A DNA stretch of 64,000 nucleotides, from positions 1-64,000 of the forward strand of contig NZ_JAOWCB010000001.1 in NCBI RefSeq assembly GCF_026420845.1, read 5' to 3'. Source of the DNA: Streptomyces sp. PR69. GTDB taxonomy: Bacteria > Actinomycetota > Actinomycetes > Streptomycetales > Streptomycetaceae. Shown piece after piece: positions 8,055 through 16,129 of the stretch (position 1 is the stretch's first letter; every line of letters begins with the position of its first letter). The position numbers and the translations under genes are program-made. The notes beneath the pieces were generated by a model. That model did no database searches. It was not told the origin of the DNA and saw only the letters and a list, made by a program, of their open reading frames with translations.

Positions 8055-8873
8055 TCAGTCCTCCCGCCCCGGCCGGTCGCCCCGCACCCCGCACAGATGC
8101 AGCAGCGCCGCGACCCGGCGGTACGGTTCCGTGCGGCCCGCCCGGTCCTCGGCCGTCAGCAGCCGGGCCAGTTCCGCCGCGGGCGGCAGCGGCTCGTCGT
8201 TGTCGGCGAGGTCGGTGAAGACCCGTACCCCGTACCAGGCGTGCAGCGGCGCCGCGATCCCCGCCAGGGTCGCCGTCAGCGCCTCCAGGCGGTCCGCGCG
8301 CACCTTCAGACCGAGCCGGTTGGTGTACGCGTCCGAGTCGAAGGCCGCGAGCGCGCTGTCCCAGTCTCCGGCGAGGCCGGGCCGCAGGGCGAGCGCGTCG
8401 CCGTTGCGGACCAGCAGGGAGAGCAGTCCGCCGGGCGCGAGCATCCTCGCCAGTCCGGCGAGCATCGCGTCGGGCTCCTCGACGTACATGAGCACGCCGT
8501 GGCAGAGCACCACGTCGAAGCTGCCGGGCCGGAAGTGGACGCCCGTCTCCCGGCCGTCGCCCTCGATCATCCGGAACCGCTCCCGGATGCCCGGGGGCTC
8601 GCCGGCCAGCGAGGCCTGGGCCGCTTCGAGCATCGCCGGGTCGGACTCAAGCCCGGTCACCGTGTGCCCGGCGCGGGCGAGCCGCAGCGCCTGCGTGCCC
8701 TGGCCCATGCCGACGTCGAGGACGCGCAGCCGCTGTCCGACCGGGAAGCGCGCGGCCATCTGTTCGTCCAGCTGGCGGGCGACGAGCTCCTGGCGGACGA
8801 CGTTGCGCAGCCCGCCCAGTCCCGCCAGCCACTCGGCGGACGCCCCCGAGAAGGGGGTGACGTCCGCGCTCAG
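8055..8873 (-). CDS. SAM-dependent methyltransferase (class I)
   Basis: The product (272 aa from the proposed start) has the class I SAM-binding motif LRVLDVGMGQGTQALRLA, the acidic residue of motif II in HTVTGLESDP, and DVVLCHGVLMYVEEP as motif IV. The substrate cannot be told; the fold is like tRNA-modifying CmoM/SmtA-type enzymes. No ATG, GTG or TTG occurs where the conserved N-terminus (VTPFSGASAEWLAGLGG) begins. The best candidate is a CTG at 8873 whose last two bases start the TGA of the upstream DUF3043 gene, with GGGGAA just upstream. The first ordinary ATG (8759) would remove conserved sequence. Confidence 0.8.
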   Translation of the reverse strand: MSADVTPFSGASAEWLAGLGGLRNVVRQELVARQLDEQMAARFPVGQRLRVLDVGMGQGTQALRLARAGHTVTGLESDPAMLEAAQASLAGEPPGIRERFRMIEGDGRETGVHFRPGSFDVVLCHGVLMYVEEPDAMLAGLARMLAPGGLLSLLVRNGDALALRPGLAGDWDSALAAFDSDAYTNRLGLKVRADRLEALTATLAGIAAPLHAWYGVRVFTDLADNDEPLPPAAELARLLTAEDRAGRTEPYRRVAALLHLCGVRGDRPGRED

Positions 8874-9469
8874 GGCCGTTCCCCGCGCTTGACCTTCGGC
8901 TTGGGCAGCCGCAGTCGGCGCATCTGCAGGGTGCGCATCAGCCCGTAGGCGACCGCGCCGCGCTTGGGCTCGTTCGGGAAGCGCGCCTTGAGCTGCTTCT
9001 TCAGCCGTACGGCCAGACCGACCGAGTCCACGACGATCAGCACGATCACACCCAGCCACAGCAGCAGCGCGATGTTCTGCATCTGCGGGTTCTGGAGCAT
9101 GCTCAGCACCAGGATCACCACGGCGAGCGGCAGGAACCACTCGGCGATGTGGAAGCGCGAGTCGACGAAGTCGCGGACGAAGCGGCGGACCGGGCCCTTG
9201 TCCCGGGCCGGGAGATAGCGCTCGTCACCGCTGGCGAGGGCCTCACGCTGGCGGGCCAGGTCCGCACGGCGGGCCTCCCGCTGGCGGCGCATGGCCTCCT
9301 TGCGGCTCTGCGGCGCGCCGCTGTTGGCGCGGCGGCGCTGGCTCTGGGCCTCGTTGCGCTTGGGCGTGGGACGGCCCTTGGGGGCCTGGGGGTCGCGGGG
9401 CTGCTTGGAGAGGTCCGCCGTCACCGGAGCGGTGGGGGCCTTCTCTTCCTTGGAACGGCTACGGAACAC
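8870..9469 (-). CDS. DUF3043 membrane protein
   Basis: The 199-aa protein begins VFRSRSKEEKAPTAPV, has a long basic/polar region (residues 20-95, rich in Arg, Gln and Lys), then two transmembrane segments (about 118-137 and 143-162), and a conserved basic C-terminus with RFPNEPKRGAVAYGLMRTLQMRRLRLPKPKV. This matches the actinobacterial DUF3043 family, whose function is unknown. GTG at 9469 is preferred to a longer frame because FRSRSKEEK is the usual family start. It is divergent from pspA and its stop overlaps the methyltransferase start. Confidence 0.85.
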   Translation of the reverse strand: MFRSRSKEEKAPTAPVTADLSKQPRDPQAPKGRPTPKRNEAQSQRRRANSGAPQSRKEAMRRQREARRADLARQREALASGDERYLPARDKGPVRRFVRDFVDSRFHIAEWFLPLAVVILVLSMLQNPQMQNIALLLWLGVIVLIVVDSVGLAVRLKKQLKARFPNEPKRGAVAYGLMRTLQMRRLRLPKPKVKRGERP

Positions 9470-9728
9470 AAAGCCCAAGGGTACGGGCTGACAGGAGTGG
9501 GGCCTACTGCGGCGGGGAACGATCCCGCAACGGCAGCTGCCGCCGGGGCCCGCCGCCGGTTCCCCGGCGGTCATCTACTCCTTGGGCCGGAGCGGCGTCC
9601 GGTCGCAGTCGTCCTTGGGGAGGAGCCCATCCGCGCTCGGACAGTGCGGTAATAGAGACAGGGCCCGTACTGTGGGTTCTGTTGGAGTGCTGGAGCTCAA
9701 GTCCGTCAGAAGGGGGCGCGCGAAGCCC

Positions 9729-10541
9729 ATGAGCGGTGTCATGAAGCGTATGGGGATGATCTTCCGCGCGAAGGCAAACAAGGCCCTGGACAGGGCCGAG
9801 GACCCGCGCGAGACCCTTGATTACTCGTATCAGAAGCAGCTGGAACTGCTCCAGAAGGTGCGCCGCGGCGTCGCCGACGTGGCGACCTCGCGCAAGCGTC
9901 TTGAGCTGCAGCTCAACCAGCTGCAGGGCCAGTCCGCCAAGCTGGAGGACCAGGGCCGCAAGGCGCTGGCGCTGGGCCGCGAGGACCTGGCGCGCGAGGC
10001 GCTGTCCCGCAGGGCGGCGCTCCAGCAGCAGGTCACGGACCTGGAGACACAGCACCAGACGCTGCAGGGCGAGGAGGAGAAGCTGACCCTCGCGGCGCAG
10101 CGGCTGCAGGCCAAGGTCGACGCCTTCCGTACGAAGAAGGAGACGATCAAGGCGACGTACACGGCGGCGCAGGCCCAGACGCGCATCGGCGAGGCGTTCT
10201 CCGGCATCTCGGAGGAGATGGGCGACGTCGGTCTGGCCATCCAGCGGGCCGAGGACAAGACCGCCCAGCTCCAGGCGCGGGCCGGGGCGATCGACGAGCT
10301 GCTCGCCTCGGGCGCCCTGGACGACCCCTCCGGCATGGCGAAGGACGACATCGCGGCCGAGCTGGACCGGATCTCCGGCGGCACGGATGTGGAGCTGGAG
10401 CTCCAGCGGATGAAGGCGGAGCTCGCGGGTGGCTCGGGTGCGGAGAAGCAGGCGATCGAGGGAGGCAACGGCGCGGCGGGCGCTGCCGGTCAGCAGGACG
10501 CGCAGCAGCAGAACAGCCCGCACCGCTTCGACAAGCAGTGA
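9729..10541 (+). CDS. pspA: Phage shock protein A (PspA/IM30 family)
   Basis: PspA binds stressed cytoplasmic membranes and keeps them sealed, forming ESCRT-III-like assemblies. The 270-aa product starts MSGVMKRMGMIFRAKANKALDRAEDP, an amphipathic helix that contacts lipid, followed by long coiled-coil helices rich in Leu/Gln/Arg/Glu to about residue 225. The tail (GGNGAAGAAGQQDAQQQN) is disordered. The ATG at 9729 has AGAAGGGGG upstream. The stop codon lies within a 10-bp tandem repeat. pspAA follows on the same strand 126 bp later and a histidine kinase pair comes next. Confidence 0.93.
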   Translation: MSGVMKRMGMIFRAKANKALDRAEDPRETLDYSYQKQLELLQKVRRGVADVATSRKRLELQLNQLQGQSAKLEDQGRKALALGREDLAREALSRRAALQQQVTDLETQHQTLQGEEEKLTLAAQRLQAKVDAFRTKKETIKATYTAAQAQTRIGEAFSGISEEMGDVGLAIQRAEDKTAQLQARAGAIDELLASGALDDPSGMAKDDIAAELDRISGGTDVELELQRMKAELAGGSGAEKQAIEGGNGAAGAAGQQDAQQQNSPHRFDKQ

Positions 10542-10571
10542 CAAGCAGTGACAAGCAGCGACAAGCGGTGA
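10531..10571. repeat. 10-bp tandem repeat spanning the pspA stop codon
   Basis: Four adjoining copies of GACAAGCAGT or close variants run from the last codons of pspA through its TGA stop. Adding or losing a unit (10 bp, not a multiple of three) near the stop would change the C-terminal end of PspA. Confidence 0.8.
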
Positions 10572-10667
10572 TGCGGCAGCAGTGAACGGCGTCTGAACAC
10601 GGACCACGGTAGTGTGACCATCAGTGTGCGTTGGTGACCGACAGTAGGCCGACAGTTGGGACTCGAC

Positions 10668-10946
10668 ATGATCGTACGGATCATGGGGGAGGGGCAGGTG
10701 AAGCTGGCGGACAGCCACTTCGCCGAACTGAACAAGCTCGACGACGAGCTGCTTGAGGAAATGGAGAGCGGCGACGGACCGGGGTTCCGCACCACGCTCC
10801 AAGCGCTCCTGGACAAGGTCCGCGAGCTGGGCGAGCCGCTGCCGGATGACGCTCTGGAGCCGTCGGAGCTGATCCTGCCGGCCCCGGACGCCACCCTTGA
10901 GGAGGTCCGCGCCATGCTCAGCGACGACGGTCTGATCCCCGGCTGA
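10668..10946 (+). CDS. pspAA: PspA-associated protein PspAA
   Basis: The 92-aa protein MIVRIMGEGQVKLADSHFAELNKLDDELLEEM resembles PspAA, a small actinobacterial protein encoded next to pspA and thought to work with it. It is acidic, soluble and has no signal peptide. ATG at 10668 is chosen over an upstream TTG at 10656 because family members start MIVRI. I found no strong ribosome site. The gap from pspA (126 bp) may hold a separate promoter. Confidence 0.85.
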   Translation: MIVRIMGEGQVKLADSHFAELNKLDDELLEEMESGDGPGFRTTLQALLDKVRELGEPLPDDALEPSELILPAPDATLEEVRAMLSDDGLIPG

Positions 10947-11019
10947 GCCTCCCGGCTCGCTGCCCCCGCTCCACTCCAGCCCTCTGCGCCGCCCCGCGCC
11001 CGGAAGCCCGGGTGCGGGG

Positions 11020-11066
11020 CGCGCGCGTATCCATGCGCGTGTATATGCGCATGTACGCGTGCGTAC
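11020..11066. other. Alternating purine-pyrimidine tract (Z-DNA prone)
   Basis: From 11033 to 11066 every base alternates purine and pyrimidine for 34 bp. A further 11 alternating bases lie at 11020-11030, separated by CC. It is built of GC, GT and AT steps and sits 35-80 bp before the proposed histidine kinase start. Alternation is read directly; a left-handed helix under supercoiling is inference. Confidence 0.75.
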
Positions 11067-11100
11067 CCGTGCGCGGGCCGACGCCGTACCGTTGCGTGAC

Positions 11101-12363
11101 GTGACCACACTCGCCCCCGGGCTCGCCCCCACCCAGCGCTGGCTGCGCACGCATCCGACGGTGTGCGACGGCGTGCTCGCACTGGGCGTGCTGCTGTGCA
11201 TGGTTCTCGCGGCCTACGCCGATCCGCATGCGCCGCGCGGCGCTTTTGGCACGTTCGGCGCCCGGACGCCCGAGCCGAGCAGCCTGCTGCTGATGCTGCC
11301 CGCCGCCGGGGCCCTGGTCTTCCGCCGCCGCGCTCCGGTGGCCGTGCTCGGCTGCACCGGCCTCATCACGGTCATCGAACTGATCAAGAGCGAGCCGCCC
11401 GCCCCGCTGGCGATGTCCGCCGTGATCGCCCTCTACACCGTGGCATCCCGCACCGACCGGCCCACCACCTGGCGGGTCGGCCTGCCGACCATGATCACGC
11501 TGACCGGGACGGCCATGGTCTTCGGCCCCGCGCCCTGGTACGCACAGGAGCACCTCGGCATCTTCGCCTGGACCGGCATGGCCGCGGCCGCGGGCGACGC
11601 CGTACGCAGCCGCCGCGCCTTCGTCGACGCCATGCGCGAACGGGCCGAACGCGCCGAACGCACCCGCGAGGAGGAGGCCCGCCGCCGGGTCGCGGAGGAG
11701 CGGCTGCGCATCGCCCGCGATCTGCACGACGTGGTCGCCCACCACATCGCCCTGGTCAATGTGCAGGCGGGCGTCGCCGCCCATGTGATGGACCGGCGGC
11801 CCGACCAGGCCAAGGAGGCGCTCGCCCATGTACGGGAGGCCAGCCGCTCGGCGCTGACCGAACTGCGCGCCACCGTGGGACTGCTGAGGCAGTCCGGCGA
11901 CCCGGAGGCCCCCACCGAGCCCGCCCCCGGCCTCCATGTCCTCGACGAGCTGATCACCACCTTCCGGCAGGCGGGGCTCCCCGTCGACGTCGCCCGCGCC
12001 GACGGCGGCGAGCCGCTCCCGGCGGCCGTGGACCTCGCCGCGTACCGGATCGTCCAGGAGGCCCTGACGAACGTCCGCAAGCACGCCGGGCCGGACGCCA
12101 CGGCCGAGGTGAGCGTCGTACGGGTCGGGCCCGCCGTGGAGATCACCGTCCTGGACAGCGGCGGCGGCGACCCGGCCGACGACTCCGCCGGACAGCCGGG
12201 CGAGGGCCAGCCCGGCGGCCACGGGCTGCTCGGCATGCGCGAACGCGTCGCCGCCCTCGGCGGAACCCTCACGACAGGGCCCCGCCACGGCGGCGGTTTC
12301 CGCGTCCAGGCGATACTGCCTGCGACAGCTGCCGCCACGGCCCGGGTACAGGGGGACGGATGA
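11101..12363 (+). CDS. NarL-family sensor histidine kinase
   Basis: This 420-aa membrane sensor phosphorylates the adjacent response regulator. Four to five hydrophobic segments lie in residues 22-165, then a charged linker (RERAERAERTREEEARRR). The HisKA_3 site is RLRIARDLHDVVAHH with His209. The ATPase domain has AYRIVQEALTNVRKHAG (N box) and GGHGLLGMRERVAALGG (G box). GTG at 11101 is chosen; TACCGT ends eight bases before it, so the message may be leaderless. The stop overlaps the regulator gene by ATGA. Being 3' of pspA-pspAA suggests an envelope-stress role, which is inference. Confidence 0.88.
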   Translation: MTTLAPGLAPTQRWLRTHPTVCDGVLALGVLLCMVLAAYADPHAPRGAFGTFGARTPEPSSLLLMLPAAGALVFRRRAPVAVLGCTGLITVIELIKSEPPAPLAMSAVIALYTVASRTDRPTTWRVGLPTMITLTGTAMVFGPAPWYAQEHLGIFAWTGMAAAAGDAVRSRRAFVDAMRERAERAERTREEEARRRVAEERLRIARDLHDVVAHHIALVNVQAGVAAHVMDRRPDQAKEALAHVREASRSALTELRATVGLLRQSGDPEAPTEPAPGLHVLDELITTFRQAGLPVDVARADGGEPLPAAVDLAAYRIVQEALTNVRKHAGPDATAEVSVVRVGPAVEITVLDSGGGDPADDSAGQPGEGQPGGHGLLGMRERVAALGGTLTTGPRHGGGFRVQAILPATAAATARVQGDG

Positions 12364-13049
12364 CCATCCGCGTGCTGCTCGCCGACGACCAGGCCCTGCT
12401 GCGCAGCGCCTTCCGCGTGCTGGTGAACTCCGAGCCCGACATGGAGGTCGTCGGCGAGGCCGCGGACGGCGCGCAGGCGGTGGAGCTGGCGCGCAGCGGC
12501 AAGGCCGACGTCGTGCTGATGGACATCCGCATGCCCGGCGTCGACGGACTCGCCGCCACCCGCCTGATCAGCGAGGACCCCGAACTCGCCGACGTACGCG
12601 TGGTCATGCTCACCACCTTCGAGGTCGACGAGTACGTGGTCCAGTCGCTGCGCGCCGGAGCCTCGGGCTTCCTCGGCAAGGGCGCGGAGCCGGACGAACT
12701 CCTCAACGCCATCCGCACCGCGGCCGCGGGCGACGCCCTGCTGTCCCCGGCCGCGACCAAGGGTCTGATCGCCCGGTTCCTCTCCCAGGGCGGGGGAGCG
12801 GACGAGGGCCGGCCCGACTCGGGTCCGTACGCCGAGAAGCTCGCCGCGCTCACCGGCCGCGAACGCGAGGTCCTGGTCCATGTCGCGGGAGGACTGTCCA
12901 ACGACGAGATCGCCGAACGGCTCGAAGTCAGCCCGCTGACCGTGAAGACGCATGTGAACCGCGCGATGGCCAAGCTGGGCGCCCGCGACCGCGCGCAACT
13001 CGTCGTCACCGCCTATGAGTCGGGCCTGGTCCGCCCGAGGACCGAATAG
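12360..13049 (+). CDS. NarL/LuxR-family response regulator
   Basis: The 229-aa regulator has a receiver domain (3-120) with the DD pair at 9-10, phospho-acceptor Asp55 (VVLMDIRMPG) and Lys107. A LuxR-type helix-turn-helix lies at about 160-222 (LTGREREVLVHVAGGLSNDEIAERL, SPLTVKTHVNRAMAKLGARDRAQLV). It is translationally coupled to the kinase gene by a four-base overlap and is surely its partner. A strong hairpin follows at 13074-13104. Confidence 0.92.
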   Translation: MTIRVLLADDQALLRSAFRVLVNSEPDMEVVGEAADGAQAVELARSGKADVVLMDIRMPGVDGLAATRLISEDPELADVRVVMLTTFEVDEYVVQSLRAGASGFLGKGAEPDELLNAIRTAAAGDALLSPAATKGLIARFLSQGGGADEGRPDSGPYAEKLAALTGREREVLVHVAGGLSNDEIAERLEVSPLTVKTHVNRAMAKLGARDRAQLVVTAYESGLVRPRTE

Positions 13050-13073
13050 CCCGAGTAGCCGGGTAACGCCCTT

Positions 13074-13104
13074 GGCCCGTCCCAGCACCTTCCCGGGACG
13101 GGCC
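13074..13104. terminator. Hairpin between convergent genes
   Basis: GGCCCGTCCC (13074-13083) pairs with GGGACGGGCC (13095-13104) around an 11-base loop. It lies between the response regulator and the DUF397 gene, which converge, so it may end both messages. Confidence 0.75.
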
Positions 13105-13121
13105 CCGTGCGCGTGCTGCTC

Positions 13122-13397
13122 CTATGCCTTGAGCCCGCCGACGAAGACGGCCCAGGCGGCGGCGGGGACGACGATCGGGGGGAGGTGGGGGTTCTTGCTG
13201 TCCCGTACGGGGACGACGCCGGGGAGATTCGCGGCGACCTCGACGCACGCGCCCCCGTTGGAGTTGCTGTAGCTGCTCCTGCGCCAGCGGGCGGCTCCGG
13301 GGAAGTCCTGGGCCACTTCGACGCAGTTGCCGCCGTCCATGTTGCTGTAGCTGCTCTTGCGCCAAGTGGCTGCGCTCAGCTCGACTCTGATTCGCAT
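13122..13397 (-). CDS. Protein with two DUF397 domains
   Basis: The 91-aa protein carries two copies of the DUF397 signature: WRKSSYSNMDGGNCVEVAQDFPG and WRRSSYSNSNGGACVEVAANLPG, the second followed by VPVRDSKNP. Most family members have one copy. DUF397 proteins typically pair with a DUF5753/HTH regulator in streptomycetes, as in the abaA- and whiJ-type loci that affect development and antibiotic production. Its start lies inside the 3' end of the upstream regulator gene (22-base overlap), so the two are co-translated. Confidence 0.9.
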   Translation of the reverse strand: MRIRVELSAATWRKSSYSNMDGGNCVEVAQDFPGAARWRRSSYSNSNGGACVEVAANLPGVVPVRDSKNPHLPPIVVPAAAWAVFVGGLKA

Positions 13398-14221
13398 GGC
13401 TCGTACCCCTCCATCACTTGCCGGATAAGCGACGCGGAGTCCTCTGGAGACAGAGCGTACGCCCGGAGCGCATCGTAAAGCGCCCAGCGCTGGTTGACTT
13501 CTTCCGGGTCCTCCAGTAGATGGCCGGACTTGCGCCCCTCCTCGTACGCGACGACCTGTCGGCCAGGCAGCCTCAGCAGCGTCACCGGCCCTTCCATGAG
13601 CGCGTATCCGCCGTGGCGGAAGGGGAGCACCTGAACCTTGGTGTGCGGAGTATCGATCCGTGTCAGCAGCGACTCCAACTGACCATGCATCACCGCAGGC
13701 CCGCCCACAGGCCGGTGCAGCACAGCCTCATCCAGAATTGCCCAGTACCGCGCAGCGGAGGCTGAGCGCAGACGCTCCTGACGACCGAGCCGCGCTTGTA
13801 CACGCTCCTCGATCTCCTCTGGGGTGATCCCCGGCACATAGCCGAAGAAGGCACGGGCGTACGCCTCGCTCTGGAGCATCCCCGGTACGACGTGTGTCGC
13901 CACGTCTTCCATGACTTCGGCGCGGGCCTCGAAGTCCATGTACCTCCGGTACTGGTCCGGATGCGCCTCGCGCTTGGCGAGTTGGTACAGCCCGTGGAAG
14001 TACTCGTCCGTCCCGAACGCCGCATCCAGCCGCGCGGGCAGATCCGGCGGCGGCATCAACTCCGCGGTCTCCACCCGCGCCAGCGCGCTCTTGCTGGAGT
14101 TCACGATCCCGGCGAGCTGCACCAGCGACAGCCGTGCCCGCTCCCGGTGGCGGCGCTGCTCGGAGCCGAAGTAGTGGCGGGCGGAGACGTACGGGGTCAG
14201 GGCCTGGGGCTGGAACTTCAT
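13376..14221 (-). CDS. Helix-turn-helix regulator with DUF5753 domain
   Basis: The 281-aa protein has an XRE-type helix-turn-helix at about 20-75 (LRRHRERARLSLVQLAGIVNSSKSALARVETAE-like arrangement) and the DUF5753 domain after it, with TPHTKVQVLPFRHGGYALMEGPVTLLRLP. These regulators occur in many copies in Streptomyces next to DUF397 genes; WhiJ is the studied example. The ATG at 14221 is preceded by AGAAAGG. Its binding site and signal are unknown. It is divergent from the small gene at 14354. Confidence 0.9.
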   Translation of the reverse strand: MKFQPQALTPYVSARHYFGSEQRRHRERARLSLVQLAGIVNSSKSALARVETAELMPPPDLPARLDAAFGTDEYFHGLYQLAKREAHPDQYRRYMDFEARAEVMEDVATHVVPGMLQSEAYARAFFGYVPGITPEEIEERVQARLGRQERLRSASAARYWAILDEAVLHRPVGGPAVMHGQLESLLTRIDTPHTKVQVLPFRHGGYALMEGPVTLLRLPGRQVVAYEEGRKSGHLLEDPEEVNQRWALYDALRAYALSPEDSASLIRQVMEGYEPCESESS

Positions 14222-14353
14222 CGGTCGAACCTTTCTGCCGTCCCGTTCTCAACGCGGGGACGCGCAGCCCCTGTTGAGCCCATGCGCCACAGGGCAACGA
14301 TGGGAGCACACACCGTAATCGCCCGAAGCACGGCATGGAGGACATACGCGATA

Positions 14354-14647
14354 ATGCGCAACGAACAGGGGACCCCGCTGCGACTGCTGCCGTGGGCGTC
14401 GGCGACGGGCGGCCCGTGCTACCTGAGCACCGAGGACTCGGCCAGCCGCATGTCGCGGCTGGCCGACAAAATGGAGGCGGACCTGCTCGCCTCGGCCGCG
14501 TTCGTCCTCTCCGAGGCGAGGCCGCTGCTCGCGGAGCCCGCCACGGAGGCGCGGGAGCTCCGCTTCACGGGCGTACGCCTCGCCGAGGCGCTGGGCGACG
14601 CGCTGCGCATCGCGTCGAGCCGCGGCGCGCGGCTGGAGGGGGAGTGA
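14354..14647 (+). CDS. Small hypothetical protein
   Basis: The 97-aa protein starts MRNEQGTPLRLLPWASATGGPCYLSTED and continues with an amphipathic region. The ATAATG around the start and lack of a clear ribosome site leave the start unsure. A GTGA overlap links it to the next small gene. Both sit next to a DUF397/HTH regulator pair, where small signalling or anti-sigma-like proteins are common, but I recognise no family. Confidence 0.6.
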   Translation: MRNEQGTPLRLLPWASATGGPCYLSTEDSASRMSRLADKMEADLLASAAFVLSEARPLLAEPATEARELRFTGVRLAEALGDALRIASSRGARLEGE

Positions 14648-14808
14648 GCGGGTCGGAGGAGCTCGCGGATCTCGAAGACGACCTCGCTATCGCGCAGAAC
14701 CGTCTGAACGAGGCGCTGGGCTCCCCGGAGCCGGTCCTTACGCTGGATGAGCTGAGCGCCGAGCTGGCCGCCGCTGACAGCGGCGAGGAGGAGCCGCATG
14801 GGCGCTGA
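14644..14808 (+). CDS. Small protein resembling the C-terminal half of an antitoxin
   Basis: The 54-aa product (GTG start) contains DLEDDLAIAQNRLNEALGSPEPVLTLDELSAELAAA. Acidic D-L-E-D-x-x-D-L and L-x-E-L-x-A-E-L patterns are typical of the C-terminal, toxin-binding tail of Phd/YefM antitoxins, but the DNA-binding N-terminal half is missing. It overlaps the previous gene by GTGA. A 16-codon frame starting at 14798 overlaps its end in another frame and stops at 14848, where a RelE-type toxin would be expected. A decayed toxin-antitoxin pair is a guess. Confidence 0.5.
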   Translation: MSGSEELADLEDDLAIAQNRLNEALGSPEPVLTLDELSAELAAADSGEEEPHGR

Positions 14809-14875
14809 CGTCGTGATCTCCGTCGAAACCGTGGGTCGGGTCCCGTGACACGCAATGGCCCCGCCTGATGCAGCT

Positions 14876-14913
14876 GTCGCCCCGGCCAGGTGTGATCACC
14901 CGGCCGGGGCGAC
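14876..14913. terminator. Bidirectional terminator between nadA and the small genes
   Basis: GTCGCCCCGGCC (14876-14887) and GGCCGGGGCGAC (14902-14913) are perfect 12-bp arms around a 14-base loop. It lies between the plus-strand small genes and the end of nadA. Confidence 0.8.
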
Positions 14914-14938
14914 GGGCAAGGGCTCGGCAGGCCTGCGG

Positions 14939-16129
14939 CTACGGCAGTGCCAGCATGCGCTCAAGCGCCAGCTTGGCGAAGCTTTCCGTCTCGCGGTCGA
15001 CCTGGATGTGGTTGATCAGCTTGCCGTCCGCGAGGGACTCCAGCGCCCACACCAGGTGGGGGAGGTCGATGCGGTTCATCGTGGAGCAGAAGCAGACCGT
15101 CTTGTCGAGGAAGACGACCTCCTTGCCCTCCGGGGCGAAACGATTCGCCAGGCGGCGGACGAGGTTCAGCTCGGTGCCGATGGCCCACTTGGAGCCGGCC
15201 GGGGCCGCCTCCAGGGTCTTGATGATGTACTCCGTGGAGCCCACGTAGTCCGCCGCGGCGACGACCTCGTGCTTGCACTCGGGGTGCACCAGCACGTTCA
15301 CGCCCGGGATGCGCTCCCGTACGTCGTTGACGGAGTCGAGGCTGAAGCGGCCGTGCACCGAGCAGTGGCCGCGCCAGAGGATCATCTTGGCCGCGCGCAG
15401 CTCATCGGCGGTCAGGCCGCCGTTGGGGCGGTGCGGGTTGTAGACGACGCAGTCGTCGAGGGACATGCCCATGTCGCGGACGGCCGTGTTCCGGCCCAGG
15501 TGCTGGTCCGGCAGGAAGAGGACCTTGTTCTGCCGGGGCTCCCCCTGCTCGAAAGCCCAGTCCAGCGCCCGCTTGGCGTTGGACGAGGTGCAGATCGTGC
15601 CGCCGTGCTTGCCGGTGAAGGCCTTGATGTCCGCGGAGGAGTTCATATACGAGACGGGGACGGTGGCCTCGGCGACCCCCGCCTCCGTGAGCACGTCCCA
15701 GCACTCCGCCACCTGCTCCGCCGTGGCCATGTCGGCCATCGAGCAGCCCGCCGCCAGGTCCGGCAGCACGACCTTCTGGTCGTCGGAGGTCAGGATGTCG
15801 GCCGACTCGGCCATGAAGTGCACGCCGCAGAAGACGATGTACTCCGCCTCCGGCCGCGCCGCCGCGTCCCGCGCCAGCTTGAAGGAGTCGCCGGTGACGT
15901 CCGCGAACTGGATGACCTCGTCGCGCTGGTAGTGGTGGCCGAGGACGAAGACCTTGTCCCCGAGCTTCTCCTTGGCCGCGCGGGCGCGCTCCACCAGATC
16001 CGGGTCGGACGGGGAGGGGAGGTCGCCGGGGCACTCCACGCCCCGCTCGCTCTTGGGGTCGGCCTCGCGGCCGAGCAGCAGCAGAGCGAGAGGCGTCGGC
16101 TGGACATCCAGCGGCTGGGCGGTGGTCAC
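14939..16129 (-). CDS. nadA: Quinolinate synthase
   Basis: NadA condenses iminoaspartate with dihydroxyacetone phosphate to quinolinate, the precursor of NAD, using a [4Fe-4S] cluster. The 396-aa product has KVFVLGHHYQRDEVIQFAD, YIVFCGVHFMAESADIL, DLAAGCSMADMA, VHPECKHEVVAAADYVGSTEYI and DKTVCFCSTMNRIDLPHLV, covering the cluster cysteines and substrate residues. GTG at 16129 is chosen over GTG 16138 because AGAAAGGG is then about eight bases upstream. It is divergent from erpA, an Fe-S carrier gene, which fits NadA's need for a cluster. Confidence 0.95.
   Translation of the reverse strand: MTTAQPLDVQPTPLALLLLGREADPKSERGVECPGDLPSPSDPDLVERARAAKEKLGDKVFVLGHHYQRDEVIQFADVTGDSFKLARDAAARPEAEYIVFCGVHFMAESADILTSDDQKVVLPDLAAGCSMADMATAEQVAECWDVLTEAGVAEATVPVSYMNSSADIKAFTGKHGGTICTSSNAKRALDWAFEQGEPRQNKVLFLPDQHLGRNTAVRDMGMSLDDCVVYNPHRPNGGLTADELRAAKMILWRGHCSVHGRFSLDSVNDVRERIPGVNVLVHPECKHEVVAAADYVGSTEYIIKTLEAAPAGSKWAIGTELNLVRRLANRFAPEGKEVVFLDKTVCFCSTMNRIDLPHLVWALESLADGKLINHIQVDRETESFAKLALERMLALP

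Noticed and set aside
14798-14848. 16-codon frame overlapping the end of the 54-aa gene
   Set aside because: Too short to call a gene; noted only as a possible toxin remnant.
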